Source of the DNA: Arcticibacter eurypsychrophilus
Lineage (GTDB): Bacteria; Bacteroidota; Bacteroidia; Sphingobacteriales; Sphingobacteriaceae
Direction: 5' to 3'
Assembly: GCF_001730525.1 (NCBI RefSeq)
Contig: NZ_MDFN01000026.1
Location: forward strand, 1-64,000
DNA length: 64,000 bases
Below, one piece after another: positions 53,304 through 62,581 of this stretch. How positions within the stretch are numbered: position 1 is the stretch's first letter; each line of letters opens with the position of its first letter. The notes under the pieces were generated by a model. The model did not search any database. It saw nothing but the letters and a program-made list of their open reading frames with translations, and was not told the origin of the DNA. The translations under genes were made by a program, and so were the position numbers.

Positions 53304-53639
53304 ATGCCATACAAAGAGAGAGAAATCACCAAACTCTATTACACCATGGGGGAAGTTACTGAAATGTTTCAGGTTAATGCCTCACAGATAAGATTTTATG
53401 AGCGTGAATTTGAAATCCTCCAACCTAAAAAGAACAAAAAAGGCAATAGGTTGTTCTCCCCGGAAGACGTTGAAAATCTTAAAATAATTTTTCACTTAGT
53501 GAAAGATAAAGGTTACACCCTGTCTGGCGCAAAGGACCACCTAAAAACAAACAAAACTGAAATTAAAGAGAATCAGAAAGTAATTGATTCCCTGGAAAAG
53601 TTAAAGAAGTTTCTGTTAGAGGTTAAGGATCAGTTATAA
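53304..53639 (+). CDS. MerR-family transcriptional regulator
   Basis: 111 residues from the ATG at 53304 (MPYKEREITKLYYTMGEV); a TTG two codons earlier is also open. The MerR winged HTH is at about 13-80 (YYTMGEVTEMFQVNASQIRFYEREFEILQPKKNKKGNRLFSPEDVENLKIIFHLVKDKGYTLSGAK), then a short coiled coil. No metal- or drug-binding tail is present, so the signal is unknown. Divergent from alaS; the lipid kinase gene follows after 35 bp. Confidence 0.85.
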   Translation: MPYKEREITKLYYTMGEVTEMFQVNASQIRFYEREFEILQPKKNKKGNRLFSPEDVENLKIIFHLVKDKGYTLSGAKDHLKTNKTEIKENQKVIDSLEKLKKFLLEVKDQL

Positions 53640-53674
53640 AAACATCAACGTCGTCGAACATAACGTATCAAGCT

Positions 53675-54559
53675 GTGAAAGTTTTATTTGTAGTCAATAC
53701 CAAATCAGGGAGCCGTCTGGAAGATAATCTTAAAACCATTATTCAGTCAGACGCTGAAAATAAAAACTATGAATACCAAATTTACGACCTCCCGGATCCT
53801 ATTTTAGAAAAAGAAATTCTTAAAAAAATCAATCTCTATAAACCCGATGTACTTGCCGCTGCAGGTGGAGACGGAACGATTAACCTGATTGCCTCATTAA
53901 TTCACAAGACTCCTTTACCGCTGCTTATAATCCCTACCGGATCAGCAAATGGAATGGCCAGTGAACTTAAAATTGGCAATAAAATAGATTACGCCCTTAG
54001 CTTACTCACAGATGGAGTTGAGCAGCATATTGATGTATTGAAAATCAATAATAAAATTTGCATTCACTTAGCCGATGTAGGTTTAAATGCCCGGATTGTG
54101 AAGCGCTTTGAGGAAGATCCGGAAAGAGGTATTTGGATTTACGCAAAATACCTTTTCAGAGAGGTCTTCCTAATCAAGAAAAACAAGTTTATCATCACGA
54201 TAGACGGCAAAAAGATTAAACTTCATGCCGTATCGTTAACCTTTGCCAATGCATCAAAATATGGAACTGGTGCTGTAATTAACCCCATTGGAAAAATTGA
54301 TGATGGCAAATTTGAACTCGTCGTAGTAAAACCCTTTCCAAGGATTAAGCTTCTATCGATCGCCTGGAAGATGTTTACAAATAACCTCCATACCTCCGAA
54401 TATGTACAGGTTTACAGTTGCAGCAAATTACACATTCATGCTTCCAAATCAACTACCTTGCAAATTGACGGCGAAATAATAGGAAAAGTAAGAGAAATAC
54501 AGGCTGAAATAATATCTTCCTGTTTAACTCTCCTTGTACCGCCTCCTGTGGCAGAATAG
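53675..54559 (+). CDS. Diacylglycerol kinase-family lipid kinase
   Basis: 294 residues with a GTG start (53675, GTGAAAGTTTTA). The ATP-binding GGDGT motif is at 64-68 in AAAGGDGTINLIASL, followed by LLIIPTGSANGMASEL, both typical of DagK/YegS catalytic domains. C-terminal beta-sandwich parts read LTFANASKYGTGAVINP and IDDGKFELVVVKPF. It phosphorylates a lipid alcohol, substrate unknown. It follows the MerR gene after 35 bp. Confidence 0.87.
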   Translation: MKVLFVVNTKSGSRLEDNLKTIIQSDAENKNYEYQIYDLPDPILEKEILKKINLYKPDVLAAAGGDGTINLIASLIHKTPLPLLIIPTGSANGMASELKIGNKIDYALSLLTDGVEQHIDVLKINNKICIHLADVGLNARIVKRFEEDPERGIWIYAKYLFREVFLIKKNKFIITIDGKKIKLHAVSLTFANASKYGTGAVINPIGKIDDGKFELVVVKPFPRIKLLSIAWKMFTNNLHTSEYVQVYSCSKLHIHASKSTTLQIDGEIIGKVREIQAEIISSCLTLLVPPPVAE

Positions 54560-54562
54560 GTC

Positions 54563-55165
54563 CTATTTTAAAGGATTAATTTTCATTCCTTCTGTAATGT
54601 TATTGGGCTCTACGAATGTTTTTACAACCTTATTTATAGCATTAGCTGAATCAAGATGCATATTTAATATAGGCAGTGTTCGGGAGGCAAAATCTTTCAC
54701 ATCCGAGTCCTCAGTATCTTCTGTTGCCTCTTTAAAATCTCTCACAGCCTTCCGGTGCGATGAAAGAACAACTTTAATAAAATCCTTGTCGAACTGTACT
54801 CCTTCTTTGGTTTGCAATTTGTCTACCTCTTTCATACTGCCTGCAGATAATGAAGTGGGCAACGTAAGGCCTTTCTGACTGGCAATCGTCCTTAGTTCTT
54901 CTTCAGCATTCGTATGATCATTCATCAGCATAGAAGAAAATGATTTAATTCGTTCATTCCTTGATTTTGCCAATGCCATCTTACTGAGTTCAAACTCCAT
55001 CATGGAAGAATTAGCTGCTTTATTTAAAAACTTAGTGTCTTTACGGTCCAGTGACGAATTTTGAGCAGTACTATCAGATCCTTCCTGATTGGTTGAGGAT
55101 GAATTGTTGCTACAGCTTGTGACTATTAAAGCCACAAAAAGAAGTACAGGAGATAGCTTTTTCAT
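54563..55165 (-). CDS. DUF4142 lipoprotein
   Basis: 200 residues. Lipobox VTSC (Cys18) after a signal peptide; then a Ser/Asn-rich linker and a helical DUF4142 domain (about 45-180) with KFLNKAANSSMMEFELSKMALAKSRNERIKSFSSMLMNDHTNAEEEL and SSHRKAVRDFKEA. DUF4142 proteins have a ferritin-like helical bundle with conserved His and are of unknown function, often linked to stress. It is convergent with the lipid kinase gene with only 3 bp between the two stops. Confidence 0.85.
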   Translation of the reverse strand: MKKLSPVLLFVALIVTSCSNNSSSTNQEGSDSTAQNSSLDRKDTKFLNKAANSSMMEFELSKMALAKSRNERIKSFSSMLMNDHTNAEEELRTIASQKGLTLPTSLSAGSMKEVDKLQTKEGVQFDKDFIKVVLSSHRKAVRDFKEATEDTEDSDVKDFASRTLPILNMHLDSANAINKVVKTFVEPNNITEGMKINPLK

Positions 55166-55282
55166 GTCAAAATGGATTAATTTACGGGTAACATCTTTAA
55201 TGTGTTAATTGTTCACACTAATTCATTCTAATATAAAACTCTTATATAAATCTTATCTAATTTAACATGAAAGTATATTAAA

Positions 55283-55330
55283 TCCATGATAAGTCCATGT
55301 ATTAGTACTAAAACATGGACTTATCATGGA
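55283..55330. repeat. 18-bp inverted repeat with palindromic loop
   Basis: TCCATGATAAGTCCATGT (55283-55300) is the exact reverse complement of 55313-55330. The loop contains the palindrome TTAGTACTAA. The arms themselves hold a short direct repeat CCATG. The element lies in the 232-bp gap downstream of the oxidoreductase gene and upstream of the DUF4142 lipoprotein gene. It may end the oxidoreductase transcript or be a binding site. Confidence 0.75.
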
Positions 55331-55397
55331 CTATTTATAGAGTCATTATAGAAATATATACAATCTGTTACAAAGATAAAATGCAGGGATGTATATT

Positions 55398-56414
55398 TTA
55401 TTTAGATTCAAGGATCTGCATTTGCAGAATGATATCATTTTCAGCGATCGGATAAGGAACATCTTTACGGATCGTATTGTAGATTGCATCAAATAAACGG
55501 CTGTAATTGCCTTTTAAGGATGGAATGTATTCTACTATAGCTTTACCTGCATCGTTAATAGTGGTCAACTGACCTTCCGCTCCCTCCTTTTCAACCCCAT
55601 AATCTACCACTGTAGGCGAAGTTCCTGCCAGTAACTGATCTTCCTGAACGTCAGATCGCGATTTGATATATGTACCCTTCGTGCCATGGATCACAAATGC
55701 AGGTAAAGGTGCTGCGGTTAGTAGACTCGCTGTACTAAAAACATTCAGACTCCCGGGATACTTAAAATGAAAATTAACATAGTCATCTACCTGTGAACCT
55801 TTTCTAAAAACCCCTGTAGACTTTTGGAATGATTCCGGTTTACCCAGCAAACTAATCACCTGGTCTACCAAATGGGGGCCAAGGTCGTACGTTAAGCCAC
55901 TTGCCGGCAAAGGCAATTCCTTGAACGACTTTTTACTAATCTCACTTCTATATCGGTCATAACGAAAATGGATCTCGATCAGGGTACCTAGTTTACCGCT
56001 TTCCAATACTGATTTTACGGAGTTAAAATCCGAATCCCATCTTCTGTTTTGGTATACCAGCACCTTTAATCCCTTTGACCGGCCCAATTCGAACAGTTCC
56101 ATTGCTTGTTCTGAACTGGCAGCGAAAGGTTTTTCCACCAAAATATGTTTCCCTGCCTCCAATGCCTTTTTGGCGAATTCGTAATGGGTGTTATTGGGAG
56201 TATTGACAATAATTAACTCTATTTTATGATCAGCAAGCAGCTCCTCAATGGTATCGTAGCTGATTACATCAGGATAGACCTCCTTCACTTTCTTGGTTGT
56301 CCTTTCAGTAACGCCCCGTAACTGAAAGTGTGTATTTGAATGGATAAAAGGAGCGTGAAATACCTTTCCCGACATGCCATACGACATGATTCCTGTAATG
56401 ATTGGTTGGCTCAT
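55398..56414 (-). CDS. Gfo/Idh/MocA family oxidoreductase
   Basis: 338 residues. Rossmann start ITGIMSYGMSGKVFHAPFI (the G-x-x-G dinucleotide loop), NTPNNTHYEFAKKALEAGKHILVEKPFA with the family EKP motif at 94-96, and later YDLGPHLVDQVISLLGKPESFQ. NAD(P)-dependent reductase or dehydrogenase of a sugar, inositol or related polyol; the substrate is open. It is the last gene of the minus-strand run ppc to here, 23 bp behind the AsmA-like gene. Confidence 0.9.
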   Translation of the reverse strand: MSQPIITGIMSYGMSGKVFHAPFIHSNTHFQLRGVTERTTKKVKEVYPDVISYDTIEELLADHKIELIIVNTPNNTHYEFAKKALEAGKHILVEKPFAASSEQAMELFELGRSKGLKVLVYQNRRWDSDFNSVKSVLESGKLGTLIEIHFRYDRYRSEISKKSFKELPLPASGLTYDLGPHLVDQVISLLGKPESFQKSTGVFRKGSQVDDYVNFHFKYPGSLNVFSTASLLTAAPLPAFVIHGTKGTYIKSRSDVQEDQLLAGTSPTVVDYGVEKEGAEGQLTTINDAGKAIVEYIPSLKGNYSRLFDAIYNTIRKDVPYPIAENDIILQMQILESK

Positions 56415-56437
56415 TTTTTTAATTTATTTAAATTCAA

Positions 56438-58081
56438 TTATAATCCAGCAGACTCCTTGACTCCTGCAAAAATCGTTTTCCAGATTAGAGCAAAAAACGA
56501 TTTTTCAGGTGGCTTTTTGTAATAAGCATCCACTGGTTCGGCTTTTTTGCCTTTCTTCGGATTCTCCCGTTTAATTTTAAAGTTATTTGCTATAAAGGTA
56601 ATCAAACCACGCTTTTTGAACTTACCATTGTTGTCTTTTTTTAACACATCCACTTTAAGATCAGAATAAGTTACTAATATTTTCCCTCTTCCCTCCACAT
56701 TATTTGCACTTATATCTACCGTTAGATGAGTGATATTAGCTTGCTTGATCTCAACGGCTGCTAATCCGATGGTGGCCTTATTCAGCTTGAGGCCCGACAT
56801 AGGGCCCATATCTGCAAAAACTGTAAATACACCCTCTTTCTGGCGTTTGAGATTAAAACGAAAACTGGTCTTTAATTTACCTTCATTCATAAAACGTGTG
56901 GTGGCATCTATCTTAAGTAGCTCATCTTTCTTAATCCAGGACGGAATATTGGTGACGTTTGTCAGGGTGGCAGCGGTGTTGACAAAGTCGATTTGTCCGG
57001 TTTTCATCGTCTCCGGACTTCGTTCAATAAAGGTAATATCAAAGTTAGTAGCATCAATTTTTTTAACCCCAATAGGCAGGTCTGATTTAAATAATTGCTG
57101 ATGCGGATAATTGCCTAGCTTACTTTTATTACTCGGAATGGTACGATCGCTATACACTTCGATCTTGCCTTTAGAGAGGAAGGCATGGTCGATATACATC
57201 CCTTCATCGGCAAGCAATGCCCACCAGTTTATATTTTCTAAAACGACGTGCTGAATTAAGATATCAAACCGGTCTTTCCTGGACTTTAGCACTTTAGGAT
57301 AGTTGGCCTTATTAACCCGGGGTTCCATCCTGAGCGACTGAATCTGCACCTCATTTTTTGCAGCCAGGATGGTGATACTGTCCAGCTTAAAATTGTACAG
57401 ACTATCGGCAGTTTTATGTTTAAAATCCTTTAAAGATAGGGTAGCGTCTTTAGCATATAAAAACCGTGAAGTATCAGATTGAGTATTGGAATCGATGAGA
57501 ATATCTTTCAAGCTGACGTTTAAATCTTTGAAGCTGGTTTGCACTTTGGATGCCACATGATGATAAATAAATTCCACATGTTTGAGATCAAGTGAATTCA
57601 ATGCAAAGCTCCCAATTTCCTTGTGAACCACATCATAAACGCTGGTTTCCTTTTTAGGGCGTTCATAATCAAGCTGATGATGGTATACGTGTACAACCGG
57701 TTTTTCTATTAAAAGAATGTTCAAATGGATATCCTTTTTCCGGATTAGGTCTTCCGGACTTATTCCATCTAGTGCAAGGGAATTTAGATGAATGTTAAAT
57801 ACATCCGCAGGAGCTTGTTTGGCCACCCTGAGCTTCACGTAGACAAGTGAATCATATTTGAGGCTCACATTGCTCAAAATCACCTTAGAACCGACGATAT
57901 CGGCATTTATTTTTTCTATATCCAGCCTATAGAGGCCTTTGGAGGCATCATGTACAAGCTTTTGCAGTTTTCCTTTTATCTGGGGTTCAAAATCATCCAG
58001 TTTTCTGAACTTTAAATATAAAAGAGAGGCAAACACCATCGTGATGAGTGCCACTCCTATAAAGGTTATATATCTTTTCAT
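56438..58081 (-). CDS. AsmA/DUF748-like membrane-anchored protein
   Basis: 547 residues. An N-terminal membrane helix (about 5-22) anchors a long beta-rich chain, with RLDIEKINADIVGSKVILSNVSLKYD near the start and later DATNFDITFIERSPE, LKIDATTRFMNEGKLKTSFRF. The pattern of AsmA-like proteins, which bridge inner and outer membrane for lipid transport, fits, but this is a weak, remote call. The basic tail RENPKKGKKAEPVDAYYKKPPEK and last hydrophobic piece are unusual. Upstream is the transglutaminase gene, 45 bp away. Confidence 0.55.
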   Translation of the reverse strand: MKRYITFIGVALITMVFASLLYLKFRKLDDFEPQIKGKLQKLVHDASKGLYRLDIEKINADIVGSKVILSNVSLKYDSLVYVKLRVAKQAPADVFNIHLNSLALDGISPEDLIRKKDIHLNILLIEKPVVHVYHHQLDYERPKKETSVYDVVHKEIGSFALNSLDLKHVEFIYHHVASKVQTSFKDLNVSLKDILIDSNTQSDTSRFLYAKDATLSLKDFKHKTADSLYNFKLDSITILAAKNEVQIQSLRMEPRVNKANYPKVLKSRKDRFDILIQHVVLENINWWALLADEGMYIDHAFLSKGKIEVYSDRTIPSNKSKLGNYPHQQLFKSDLPIGVKKIDATNFDITFIERSPETMKTGQIDFVNTAATLTNVTNIPSWIKKDELLKIDATTRFMNEGKLKTSFRFNLKRQKEGVFTVFADMGPMSGLKLNKATIGLAAVEIKQANITHLTVDISANNVEGRGKILVTYSDLKVDVLKKDNNGKFKKRGLITFIANNFKIKRENPKKGKKAEPVDAYYKKPPEKSFFALIWKTIFAGVKESAGL

Positions 58082-58125
58082 TTCACAACGAACAGATTAG
58101 ACTACTTATAATTTAATACTATTTT

Positions 58126-58971
58126 TTAGAGATAAGACAGGCCCTTCAGATCAGCCTTATCGTATTGAAAGGAAACAAAATTTTCATCTGCTATTTCACA
58201 TCCTACTTGAATAGAGTTAAATATTACATCGCCAAATATGCTGGCAATAGCAGTATCTGCAGCATCTCTTCCTGTAGCAATTTTAACCAGACCATTTAAC
58301 GGACATAATTTAGTCGCATCAAAAATGATCCATTTCCCCCCTAAGTAAGCTTCAAAGCAGGCATGAAAATCTGGAGGGCTGAGTTTGTAAGAGTATCCGG
58401 TGAAATACCTGGCGGGAATAGTTAGCGCCCTGCATAAGGCGATCCCTAAGTGTGCAAAGTCACGGCATACCCCAGCCTGTTCCGTTACGGTATCATAAGC
58501 AGAGGTCTGCGAGTTAGTGGATCCACTTAAATATTCCACATTGTAATAAATCCAGTCGGTAAGTGCCAAAACCTTGTTAAAAGCACCATCAATATAGCCG
58601 AACATGTTGTTTGCCAAGCGATAGAGTTTATCAGACTGGCAATACCTGCTTGGGTTTAAATAAGATAGCACCAGGGCATCCATATCTTTTACTTGTACTT
58701 CATAGAGTTCCGATGCTGGTATTGAAGCAGTTACATTTTCTACGAGGGCTTCGTATTTAATACGAACAGGGGAAGGTTTGTCAATTTCGACCCTGATAAA
58801 CCTATTCTCAGCATTAGCTGATACTAATTCCTGTGACTTAAAATAAGGTTCAACTTGATGAAGCTCTTCCAGTACGGTTTGATCTGGAGTTTTGAGTGCA
58901 TGAATGTTTAGGATTAATGTTCCCGGGGAGTTGAACTGATAGGCTAATTGGGACGATACCTTAAACTTCAT
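58126..58971 (-). CDS. Transglutaminase-like cysteine protease-fold protein
   Basis: 281 residues from the ATG at 58971; its ATG overlaps the stop of the proteasome-type gene (ATGA). Catalytic triad Cys169 (QAGVCRDFAHLGIALCRAL), His203 (PPDFHACFEAYL) and Asp218 (WIIFDATKL) of transglutaminase-core proteins; the N-terminal third is a beta domain as in the COG1305 group. In other bacteria this protein is found with Anbu and with ATP-grasp and alpha-E genes; only Anbu is next to it here. It likely cleaves or ligates peptides; the substrate is unknown. Confidence 0.85.
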   Translation of the reverse strand: MKFKVSSQLAYQFNSPGTLILNIHALKTPDQTVLEELHQVEPYFKSQELVSANAENRFIRVEIDKPSPVRIKYEALVENVTASIPASELYEVQVKDMDALVLSYLNPSRYCQSDKLYRLANNMFGYIDGAFNKVLALTDWIYYNVEYLSGSTNSQTSAYDTVTEQAGVCRDFAHLGIALCRALTIPARYFTGYSYKLSPPDFHACFEAYLGGKWIIFDATKLCPLNGLVKIATGRDAADTAIASIFGDVIFNSIQVGCEIADENFVSFQYDKADLKGLSYL

Positions 58972-59723
58972 AGATCGATTTTCTCCTGACAATCTTTAGT
59001 TGCATTTAGTTTTTCAAAGGCGGGTTCCATCCAGTCTTCAGGAATCCGGTGGAGTGCTGCTTTTAATTCATCAGCCCACTGTGCTGTAATATGCTCAAGG
59101 TCTTTCTTTTCATACCGGTATTCGGTAATAGCGAAACTATCTTTATTATAAAGCACCACATCTATCGGGAAATCCACATCATTTGTACTCATTCTAGTCG
59201 AGTCAAAAGAAAGAAAACCTCCTTTTAAAGCTTCTCTCATGGACGATTGATCATTTAATGTTCTGTTTAAGATAGGCTTTCCGGGACCTGAATTGCCAAT
59301 TATTACAAAGGGAGAGCCCTGATCGAGCTCTACCCAGTTTCCTTCGGCATATAATAAAAAGAGTTTATGCTCTTCATCGTCTTTTAACTGACCACCTATA
59401 ATAGTCGTTAAGTTGAATTTAAAACCTGCCTTCTCGAGCGGAACTTTATCCTCTTCAGAAACGCGTCGTACCTGTTGCCCGAAGGCATTCACCGCTTTGT
59501 ATAACTTGTTGAACTCCGCTCCTTCTTCTACAAGTTCGCGGAAATAGATAATCGCTTTATCCCGAACAGACCTCAGTCCGCTAGTCATAATAAAAATTGA
59601 ATGTTTCTCTTTTTGATCCACATACAATTTTTTTTTAACCGTAGTATCTGTACCAGACGTAATACGTGTATCGGCAATAGCTACCAAACCTTCCCTTACC
59701 TTTATTGCCAAACAATATGTCAT
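58968..59723 (-). CDS. Anbu-type bacterial proteasome homologue
   Basis: 251 residues. MTYCLAIKVREGLVAIADTRIT puts Thr2 as the new N-terminal nucleophile after removal of Met, with Asp18 in the right place; TFIIGGQLKDDEEHKLFLLYAEGNW-like segments (here TTIIGGQLKDDEEHKL) and PFVIIGNSGPGKPILNRTL are typical of Anbu (ancestral beta subunit, COG3484). Anbu forms open helical or ring stacks; its peptidase activity is debated. It starts 8 bp behind ppc and shares an ATGA overlap with the transglutaminase gene. Confidence 0.85.
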   Translation of the reverse strand: MTYCLAIKVREGLVAIADTRITSGTDTTVKKKLYVDQKEKHSIFIMTSGLRSVRDKAIIYFRELVEEGAEFNKLYKAVNAFGQQVRRVSEEDKVPLEKAGFKFNLTTIIGGQLKDDEEHKLFLLYAEGNWVELDQGSPFVIIGNSGPGKPILNRTLNDQSSMREALKGGFLSFDSTRMSTNDVDFPIDVVLYNKDSFAITEYRYEKKDLEHITAQWADELKAALHRIPEDWMEPAFEKLNATKDCQEKIDL

Positions 59724-59731
59724 AGTTGCCT

Positions 59732-62299
59732 TTAAGCCAGATTCCTTCCTGCGTTTACGATACCATAAACCGTGCGGATGATTAATTTATTGAATATTTT
59801 AACTTTCGCTTCATCATCCTTGTGCAGCTCCAATTGTTGTAGCGCATAATGCTGAATAATTACTAAAGGAAGCACAATTCGTTCCCTTAATGCTATAGAG
59901 CGACGTTCTACCGGGTATTGTTCCATTAAAACAGTGGTTCCGGTGAGTTCCATGATTAACGACGTGGTTAAATCATATTCATTCTTTAGTTTTTTCCAAA
60001 AAGTGCCGTATACTTTATCATTGGCAAGGAAAGCAGTAATGTTGAAATTAACTTTAGACATCGACATATTGCAATTGTCCATCATCGTTTTAAACTGGCC
60101 TGATGTTTCATATAAACGCTTAACATCCTCCCAAACACCGTCTTCTTTGGCTTTTTTAAGTGCAGATCCCACACCATAGAACCCTGGAATCATTTGTTTA
60201 AGCTGACTCCATGATGTTACAAAGCTGATCGCTCTTAAATCTTCAAGTTTTAGTTCACCCGCTGATTCCCTTTTTATAGGGCGACTGCTGATATTAATAT
60301 GCGCAAGTAATTTGAGGGGACTAAATTGTTCCAGGTAACGCAGGAACAGCGGATCTTCCCTCAGGGCAACAAATGTTTTATGACTCGTTTCAGCCATGTT
60401 GTCCATCAATGTCTTTTGCGCAGGAGATAGTTTATTCTTATCCCCGGTATCCAATGCAGACACGATACCCGCGTTCACCATTTGCTCTATATTGAAATAA
60501 GCGGTATCAAATGAGCCATATTGACTACTGATTGTTTGTCCTTGAATGGTAAGTTGAATATGCTCGTGGGCAATTTCACTACCCATAGTGGCATAAAAAC
60601 GGTGTGTTTTGCCACCACCACGTGCGGGAGGTCCACCACGGCCATCAAAGAAAGCCAGCTTAATGCCATGCTCAAGGGCAATAGTAGTTAACTCAATCTT
60701 TGCTTTGTAGATAGACCAGTTAGCCATGAGATATCCCCCATCCTTAGTACTATCGGAGAAGCCAAGCATAATCGTTTGCTTATTGCCTCTTTTAGCTAAA
60801 TGTTCTTTATAATATTTATTCGTGTACAGACTTTCCATTACTGAACCTGCCAGAGATAAGTCCTCAACAGTTTCAAACAGGGGAACAAAATCAACGCTCA
60901 GGTTGTCCTTTTGCCATCCACTCCACAAAAAGAGGTTTATTAACTGCAGAATATCTGTTGCCTCCTGGCAATTACTGATTATAAATCGATGGGATGCTTT
61001 TTCTCCACCTGCATATTGCATTTTCTTAATCAGTCTGATCGTTTGAAACGTATCGTCACTCAAAGGAGAAAATCCAGTTGAAGGTCCTTCCTCTTCAGTA
61101 AACTGAATAATTTTTAACTTCTCTTCTTCCGCAAGACTATCGTAGTTTTCGGGGTAAGGGTTGTTTATAGTCGCTCTCATTTGTAAATGTGCCTTACGTA
61201 ATACACGGCTATCCTGACGAATATCCAGTGACGCAAAGTAACAACCAAACAATTTAACTTTATAACTCAGGTCGTCTATCACATCGACAAACAAACCATC
61301 ATGCACTCTAACCAGAACCTCTTTAATGGAGTTTAAATTAGAAAGGATTTCATCCTGTAAGTCAATAGGTTCTACAGATTTTATGAAACTATTTTCATAA
61401 AACAGTTGCTGAAGTCTTTCCATGTACACTTCAACCCCTCTGAAAGTTACTCTGCGTTTCAATACACGAAAGTCCCGGTAGTAACAGCGGAATAAGAATT
61501 CCCTAAGTAGTTCAGAAACAGCCTTCGTGCTTTCGCAGGTTACGTTTGGGTTTCCGTCTCTATCGCCACCGGGCCAGAAACCTAGCTCGATTAGTTGATG
61601 TGCGTTAAAGATTGGCGTTTCAAACTCATCCTCTACCTTCCTCTGAATACTGGAAACCACTTTATAAAATACATTCTCCAGAAACCAGGCTAAACTAGTC
61701 GCTTCATTAACAGGAGTAGGTTTAGATTTATTAAAGAATGGCGTTTTACCCAATTGTTGTAACAACAAGTGGATGCTATTTAATTCATTCGTTTTAAGGG
61801 CTACGGTCAGATCGGTAATAATTGCCAATACCCTTCCTGGATAAAATTGAGTTGGATGAGCTGTTAGTACCAGGCGCAAGGAAAATTCTTCCAAAGCTTT
61901 CCTGATATCTGCTTTCATCGACGGATTGGAAGATGCCTGCTGAAGTAAAGCAGCCAGCGATTCTATCTCATCTGAACTATGCGTCTTTTGAAATGCAGAA
62001 TCTTCAATTGCGTCAAACAATACGACCTGCCTTTCAATATATTGAATAAAACGGAATAGCAAATCGTAACGATCTGCCGCTTGAACATATTGCTCATACT
62101 GACCAAAGAAGCTTTCAATGATATCTGATGGCGCAATATTCTGCTTTACACTGTCTTCACAATGGGATGTGAAAAATGGTAATAATGTTCCTGTGTGTTT
62201 AACACGGTAAAAAGGAAGAGTTAGAAATAAGCTATTGTATAACTCAAATCGCGTGACCACCTCACTAGCAAATATTGCTTCTTTTTGGCTGAGTTTCAT
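59732..62299 (-). CDS. ppc: Phosphoenolpyruvate carboxylase, divergent type
   Basis: 855 residues. The N-terminal active-site His lies in LTAHPTQFYPGR (about 150), then GFWPGGDRDGNPNVTCE, MLGFSDSTKDGGYLMANW and the glycine loop FFDGRGGPPARGGGKT (about 550-565). Canonical enzymes have GRGGTVGRGGGPT and end in QNTG; this one has GRGGPPARGGGKT and ends NAGRNLA, so the lineage is divergent and regulation may differ. It fixes bicarbonate on PEP to give oxaloacetate, feeding the TCA cycle. Anbu starts 8 bp behind. Confidence 0.9.
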   Translation of the reverse strand: MKLSQKEAIFASEVVTRFELYNSLFLTLPFYRVKHTGTLLPFFTSHCEDSVKQNIAPSDIIESFFGQYEQYVQAADRYDLLFRFIQYIERQVVLFDAIEDSAFQKTHSSDEIESLAALLQQASSNPSMKADIRKALEEFSLRLVLTAHPTQFYPGRVLAIITDLTVALKTNELNSIHLLLQQLGKTPFFNKSKPTPVNEATSLAWFLENVFYKVVSSIQRKVEDEFETPIFNAHQLIELGFWPGGDRDGNPNVTCESTKAVSELLREFLFRCYYRDFRVLKRRVTFRGVEVYMERLQQLFYENSFIKSVEPIDLQDEILSNLNSIKEVLVRVHDGLFVDVIDDLSYKVKLFGCYFASLDIRQDSRVLRKAHLQMRATINNPYPENYDSLAEEEKLKIIQFTEEEGPSTGFSPLSDDTFQTIRLIKKMQYAGGEKASHRFIISNCQEATDILQLINLFLWSGWQKDNLSVDFVPLFETVEDLSLAGSVMESLYTNKYYKEHLAKRGNKQTIMLGFSDSTKDGGYLMANWSIYKAKIELTTIALEHGIKLAFFDGRGGPPARGGGKTHRFYATMGSEIAHEHIQLTIQGQTISSQYGSFDTAYFNIEQMVNAGIVSALDTGDKNKLSPAQKTLMDNMAETSHKTFVALREDPLFLRYLEQFSPLKLLAHINISSRPIKRESAGELKLEDLRAISFVTSWSQLKQMIPGFYGVGSALKKAKEDGVWEDVKRLYETSGQFKTMMDNCNMSMSKVNFNITAFLANDKVYGTFWKKLKNEYDLTTSLIMELTGTTVLMEQYPVERRSIALRERIVLPLVIIQHYALQQLELHKDDEAKVKIFNKLIIRTVYGIVNAGRNLA

Positions 62300-62581
62300 T
62301 AATTACTTTACTTGTTAGATAACAAAATTAAAAGGTTTGAGCACTTTGCAAAATTTTTTATTCATCTGAAGAGCTGAGAAGTTAATTAATTCTTATTAAA
62401 ATACGGCTTAAGTGCAAATAGAATGTACAAAATAAATTTATATCAAATTGCTTTACAATAAGTTACGACAATTAGTATAAAGATAATGTTTCATTGATTA
62501 TTATTTTCTATTAAATTAAAGAATTGATTAGAAATAGCCTTACTCTTCTATTCGTTCCTGCTTTTACTTATCATTGCAGTT

